NCBI GenBank assembly: GCA_964547855.1
Contig: CAZJPG010000003.1
Span: forward strand, 1-64,000
Reading direction: 5' to 3'
Source: JBAZHE01 sp964547855
Lineage (GTDB): Bacteria > Patescibacteriota > Patescibacteriia > Patescibacteriales > WJLG01
DNA: 64,000 nucleotides
The notes below the pieces were generated by a model. The model was not told where the DNA came from, searched no databases, and worked only from the letters and a program-made list of their open reading frames with translations. A program made the translations under genes and the position numbers. Positions 60,601 to 64,000 of the stretch are shown piece after piece (position 1 is the first letter of the stretch; every line of letters begins with the position of its first letter).

Positions 60601-61755
60601 TTAAGCTTTAGCTTGATATTTATCTCCAACCTTCTCAAAAGTATCTTTATTCATTAAGGCTAAGGAAATAGTGGTTCTCTTGACCAAGCGATTTTCTAAG
60701 ACCTTGTTAATGATCTCTTCCTTGGTCAAAGGTCCGTTCTCCTTCAAAATCTCTCTTATAACATCCTGAACGACGCCTTCTTTATAGCCCCATTCCTTGA
60801 GGCCGTAGATACCGCGTCCAACCAAAACATACTTAGGATCAAGTATAAGCTCGTTATGAACGGTAGCCGGGTTGGCCATCTTGCGATCGAAACAAACTTC
60901 GTTGATACGCTTGGCGATCTCTACGAAATGCATCGGTTTGCCCTCATTCTTCAAAACGAGATATATCTTATGATTAATGGTCTTAGGAGTAACTTCTTCC
61001 CAATGATAGACACCCCAGAAGCCGAACTTGTTCTGATCGACATCTTTAACCGCCTGCAAAAGAGAATACAAAACCTTATTACCGTGTACGACATCGGTCT
61101 CTTCGTCAAAAAGAGAGTCCTTCCAATAAGAAGAAACGTCGAGATCACTAGGAATAGAAACTTTCTCTCTATGCCTATCGTAAACCTCGGAAGAATTCAA
61201 AATGCTAATAATATCTTCGGTCTTGACGACCTCCTTCATCTCTTCAACCTTGGAAACAAGCTCCTTGGCAAGCTCCTCCAAGTGTTCTAAGGCAGTCCCC
61301 TTCATCTTATAAGAATGCTTAAAGACGTTGGAATTCTTAACTTCCTCGAACTCATCGTTCAAAATCCTAGACAAAAGAAAATCATAATGATTCTTTTCTA
61401 CCTCATAATCATCACTTTTGTACCCCACTGGAGAAAAAGTGTTAAGAAGATGAAAAAGATATTCTCTTTCCGTCAAACCTCCGTGTTCGGAGATTATATT
61501 TCCGGTCTTATCCTGTAAGTGGCTCAATGATTCTTTAAGATCTTTGAGTTCCTTAAGCTTCTTGACGGTCGCGTTCTCGATCTGTCTGATCCTCTCGCGA
61601 GTCAAGTTGTGAAGTTTACCGACCGCCTCCAAGGTTTCGCGCTCGGAATCCTTCAAACCGAATCTACGGGAAATGATATCCCGCTCTTTTTTCGAGAGCT
61701 TGCCAAGCAAACCCTTGATGATTTCGTTGGTGTTTAGTTTTGTGCTGCTAGTCAT
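60601..61755 (-). CDS. Sigma-70 region 4-like/HARE-HTH transcription protein
   Basis: 384 residues. Residues about 12-70: a sigma region 4-type helix-turn-helix, LSKKERDIISRRFGLKDSER, NLTRERIRQIENATVKKLKE. The centre (about 75-245) is helical and unassigned. From about 255 a HARE-HTH/RpoE-delta-like winged helix (HKIYLVLKNEGKPMHFVEIA; VLVGRGIYGLKEWGYKEG) and a second helix-turn-helix-like part (LTKEEIINKVLENRLVKRTT). Such proteins are common in Parcubacteria and probably bind promoters or RNA polymerase as accessory or alternative factors. It has a near-consensus promoter (61819-61847) with a palindrome over its -35. Confidence 0.8.
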   Translation of the reverse strand: MTSSTKLNTNEIIKGLLGKLSKKERDIISRRFGLKDSERETLEAVGKLHNLTRERIRQIENATVKKLKELKDLKESLSHLQDKTGNIISEHGGLTEREYLFHLLNTFSPVGYKSDDYEVEKNHYDFLLSRILNDEFEEVKNSNVFKHSYKMKGTALEHLEELAKELVSKVEEMKEVVKTEDIISILNSSEVYDRHREKVSIPSDLDVSSYWKDSLFDEETDVVHGNKVLYSLLQAVKDVDQNKFGFWGVYHWEEVTPKTINHKIYLVLKNEGKPMHFVEIAKRINEVCFDRKMANPATVHNELILDPKYVLVGRGIYGLKEWGYKEGVVQDVIREILKENGPLTKEEIINKVLENRLVKRTTISLALMNKDTFEKVGDKYQAKA

Positions 61756-61818
61756 ATTAGAAAAAACAAGTGCATGGCCTGCTTGTCTAATTACAAAAAA
61801 ATGATTCTATTAAATCTT

Positions 61819-61847
61819 AATATACTATTTTATTTATAGCCTGTCAA
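61819..61847 (-). promoter_or_regulatory. Promoter of the sigma-4/HARE gene
   Basis: Minus strand TTGACA (61847-61842), 17-bp spacer, TATATT (61824-61819). Close to consensus. Confidence 0.75.
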
Positions 61848-61865
61848 TACTATTTACAGGCTATA
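61835..61865. promoter_or_regulatory. Palindrome overlapping the -35 (operator candidate)
   Basis: TATAGCCTGT-CAATACTATTT-ACAGGCTATA, perfect 10-bp arms, covering the TTGACA box. Suggests repression or autoregulation of the sigma-4/HARE gene. Confidence 0.6.
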
Positions 61866-61889
61866 ATTTAATTATAACATATGTAACAA

Positions 61890-61920
61890 AAAAAGTCAAT
61901 AGGTAGCCTACTGACTTTTT
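61890..61920 (-). terminator. Terminator overlapping the end of glgA
   Basis: AAAAAGTCA-A-TAGG-TAG-CCTA-C-TGACTTTTT; the minus strand runs on as TTTTTTTGTT. It includes the glgA stop codon. Confidence 0.65.
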
Positions 61921-63338
61921 AGAAGTTTCGAGTATTCAACTAGATACTTTTTGGCGGAAATTTGCCAAGAAAAATCTCTTTTAAAACAATTCTTTTGTAA
62001 TTTAAGCCAACATTTTTTATCGTTTTTATAGACTTTAATGGCTTTTTTTAGGCATTTTTCTAACTCTATCCTAGAAAAACGATCAAAAGTGAATCCTATT
62101 TTCGAATCTACGGAATCCTTTAATCCTCCAACCCTCCTAACTAAAGGGATCGTTCCGTAGCGGGCGGCTATCATCTGACCAAGTCCGCAAGGCTCGAATT
62201 TTGATGGCATTAAGAAAATGTCGGAACCAGCATAAATACGTCTAGCCATGGCCTCATCAAAGCCTATTATGGCCGCTATTTTCCCAGGATAACGAGCCGA
62301 GAGGTCTAAAAGTCGTTCTTCATGAGCGCGATCGCCAGTGCCTAAAAAAATAAATTGGGCGTCCAAACTAGCCAACCAATCACCAAAAAGAGCCAAACCT
62401 TTCTGATCGAAAAGACGAGAGATGAAGCCGACCACTGGAATATCGGAGCGCATCGAAATACCAACAGTTTTCTGCAAACTTTCCTTATCCGCTTCCTTAC
62501 CAGACAAATCAAAAGAAGAATAATTCCTCTTTATATACGGATCCAAAGATGGGTCATAGACAGATACGTCTATGCCATTAAGAATCCCTTTAATTTTACT
62601 TTTATTCGCTTTAGTTATTTTAGAAAGCCCAAAGGCAAATTTTGGGTCCATGATCTCCTTCGCATAACTAGGGCTTACGGTCGTCACTAAGTCGGAATTT
62701 ATTATTCCTTGAACCATAAAATTAATATCACCATCTTCAGAGTCGCGCAAAAGCGATGGCAATGAATCAATTTTAATATTGGCCACAGAAACGACATCTG
62801 GAATACTGCGCCCTTGATATTCGAAATTATGGATAGTGAACAAAGTCTTGATCGACCAAAGATCTTTATAGCGCTTATTCTTCAATAAAGCAGGGATAAG
62901 TCCGCAATGAAAATCATGACAATGAATTATGTTGGGCAAAAAATCTAAACGTGGCAACGATTCGAGCACAGCCAAGTCAAAAAATAAAAACTTTTCGCTC
63001 TCGTGACGGGAAAATTCCTGATTATAGACATCCGGACCACCGAAATGCTCATCATTCTCGATCAAATACAAAGTCACCCCTTTTATAGCCTTGTCTGTTC
63101 GCCAAAGCTGCACAGAATAATCGCGGCCGCCGGAATTAAAAGAAAAACTAGGACCAAACCTCTCGATCCCCCATTTTTCATTATCAATAAAATGATATTT
63201 GGGTATAATGACGCGAGCTTCGCAATCTATATAATTCAAAGCCGACGGCAGACTACCGATCACATCGGCCAATCCTCCGACCTTAGCTAAGGGTGCGGCT
63301 TCGACGGCGGTCATTAATACTTTTATTTTATCTTTCAT
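61908..63338 (-). CDS. glgA: Glycogen/starch synthase (GT5)
   Basis: 476 residues. N-terminal AAPLAKVGGLADVIGSLPSA carries the ADP-glucose-binding KxGGL motif; FTIHNFEYQG and TVSPSYAKEI follow, and the C-terminal half has GFISRLFDQKGLALF, LGTGDRAHEE and FLMPSKFEPCGLGQMIAARYGTIP-type sequence with the retaining GT-B Glu in EPCGLGQ. Extends alpha-1,4-glucan chains. Its ATG overlaps the stop of the GH57 gene by 4 bp (ATGA). Confidence 0.95.
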   Translation of the reverse strand: MKDKIKVLMTAVEAAPLAKVGGLADVIGSLPSALNYIDCEARVIIPKYHFIDNEKWGIERFGPSFSFNSGGRDYSVQLWRTDKAIKGVTLYLIENDEHFGGPDVYNQEFSRHESEKFLFFDLAVLESLPRLDFLPNIIHCHDFHCGLIPALLKNKRYKDLWSIKTLFTIHNFEYQGRSIPDVVSVANIKIDSLPSLLRDSEDGDINFMVQGIINSDLVTTVSPSYAKEIMDPKFAFGLSKITKANKSKIKGILNGIDVSVYDPSLDPYIKRNYSSFDLSGKEADKESLQKTVGISMRSDIPVVGFISRLFDQKGLALFGDWLASLDAQFIFLGTGDRAHEERLLDLSARYPGKIAAIIGFDEAMARRIYAGSDIFLMPSKFEPCGLGQMIAARYGTIPLVRRVGGLKDSVDSKIGFTFDRFSRIELEKCLKKAIKVYKNDKKCWLKLQKNCFKRDFSWQISAKKYLVEYSKLLKSQ

Positions 63339-64000
63339 ATATTTTCAGGTTTCTTTTTCCAATATACCCCCCAATGTTTTTGCCAAATTAAACGTTTGAT
63401 ATCGATGCAGAGCTCTTCGGCCTCGACCTTCTCATCACGGCTCCTATCATCCTCTATCGATCTGACTGCCCTGATCATTTGATTTACTCCCCTCTCGATG
63501 ACATCCGGGTTCCAGGCATGTGGTCCGAAAATATAGCTAAAATCTTTGGCCGATGCCCACCAAAAAGTACAGCTAGCTAAACCACGCGACAAATGATAAT
63601 GCGCCCACTTCGCATTAGGGTCGCGGTGATATTTTTCTATTATGCTAATGGCTAAATCGGCGAACTTCCAAAGTTTTTGATGAACGCGATTGCGGCTATC
63701 GGCCCAAAGAGCAAAAGGTTCATCGTCCAATATTTCCTTTTCTGTGGACTCCCAATTTCCTTTAACCAATTTAACCTCAAAAACCTCTTTCTTCGAATTA
63801 ATGAACTCCGAAACTGACATCGTCTGAATGCTGGTATTCTTGAGCAACCTCTCCAAATCGCGGGCTTTCTCCTTATGTCTTAAGCCATAAAGTTCGCCAT
63901 CGGTCGCAGTTATGGCTATGTCCTTATATTGATACTTCTTATTCAAAACTTCTGGCACATAGCAATTCGAAAAATCACGGGAACGAAAAACAACCTTAAG
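63335..64000 (-). CDS. GH57-family glycosidase, C-terminal part (cut by the window edge)
   Basis: The frame is open to 64000; a GTG at 63958 is probably internal, since RSRDFSNCYV precedes it in frame. At the visible N-terminus FRSRDFSNCYV and AITATDGELYGLRH carry the GH57 motif TDGExYG, whose Asp is the general acid/base in this family. The rest is helical (HYHLSRGLASCTFWWASAKD; FGPHAWNPDVIERGVNQMIR), as in GH57 C-terminal domains. Likely an alpha-amylase or glucan-branching type enzyme in a unit with glgA. Confidence 0.85.
   Translation of the reverse strand, partial: LKVVFRSRDFSNCYVPEVLNKKYQYKDIAITATDGELYGLRHKEKARDLERLLKNTSIQTMSVSEFINSKKEVFEVKLVKGNWESTEKEILDDEPFALWADSRNRVHQKLWKFADLAISIIEKYHRDPNAKWAHYHLSRGLASCTFWWASAKDFSYIFGPHAWNPDVIERGVNQMIRAVRSIEDDRSRDEKVEAEELCIDIKRLIWQKHWGVYWKKKPENI

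Noticed and set aside
1..64000. CRISPR array or cas genes
   Set aside because: No regularly spaced repeats with unique spacers and no Cas-like protein seen.
1..64000. Recoding of TGA as Gly (Gracilibacteria/Absconditabacteria code)
   Set aside because: TGA ends orfA, the exported-protein gene at 24046 and others in places where homologues end, and long genes have no in-frame TGA.

Overview
The window looks like a scaffold from a Patescibacteria (CPR) bacterium of the Parcubacteria type, using the standard bacterial code (TGA is a stop, for example at the ends of IS orfA and of the exported-protein gene at 24046). Reasons: small tightly packed genes with few Shine-Dalgarno sites, very large secreted surface proteins, pseudopilin and VirB2-like surface genes, an S23-type four-helix-bundle gene with AT-rich flanking repeats, a sigma-region-4/HARE-HTH protein, a short Rel protein without ACT domain, and a GH57/glycogen synthase pair. 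No species can be named. A run of 10 N at 28737-28746 marks a scaffold gap.

Layout. 1-1030: one end of an IS3-family element with a -1 frameshift signal, possibly truncating a small membrane protein gene. 1363-4710: a secreted LCAT-type lipase with an AT-rich core. 5125-14251: a 9.1 kb integrative element lying between a 25-bp partial copy of the tRNA-Ser(GGA) 3' end and the intact tRNA gene. It carries an excisionase and tyrosine integrase, a TIR-like gene next to a PD-(D/E)XK-like nuclease gene, a Panacea (DUF4065) antitoxin with a candidate toxin, a set of small membrane/secreted proteins, and two candidate structured RNAs with good promoters. 14547-21447: gatA, a four-domain NUDIX/methyltransferase/CYTH/HAD fusion placed between gatA and gatC, ligA, and an S23-type gene. 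21531-27740: a pseudopilin operon and membrane-anchored exported proteins, including two cupredoxin-like paralogues without copper ligands. 27753-44266: a fibre-like protein split by the gap, an FtsL-like protein, dgkA, ybeY, two type-3-repeat proteins and two giant VirB2-like/Ig proteins. 44409-46584: rel and maf. 47224-57829: a 3258-residue secreted RHS protein with a foreign-looking C-terminal tip, a likely immunity gene and a displaced RHS fragment. 57928-64000: rpsU, hisS, lepB, the sigma-4/HARE protein, glgA and a partial GH57 gene.

How it fits together. Much of the window is an export and surface programme (signal peptidase, pseudopilins, giant surface proteins, lipase, RHS toxin) on a slim housekeeping set. 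The accessory content is of two kinds: the tRNA-Ser element with probable defence and toxin-antitoxin genes, and the RHS toxin/immunity locus. The strongest candidates for something undescribed are the structured RNA at 11118-11260, the TIR/nuclease and Panacea modules on a CPR integrative element, the four-domain fusion between the gat genes, and the RHS tip/immunity/orphan arrangement. All functions are read from sequence only; no database search was run.
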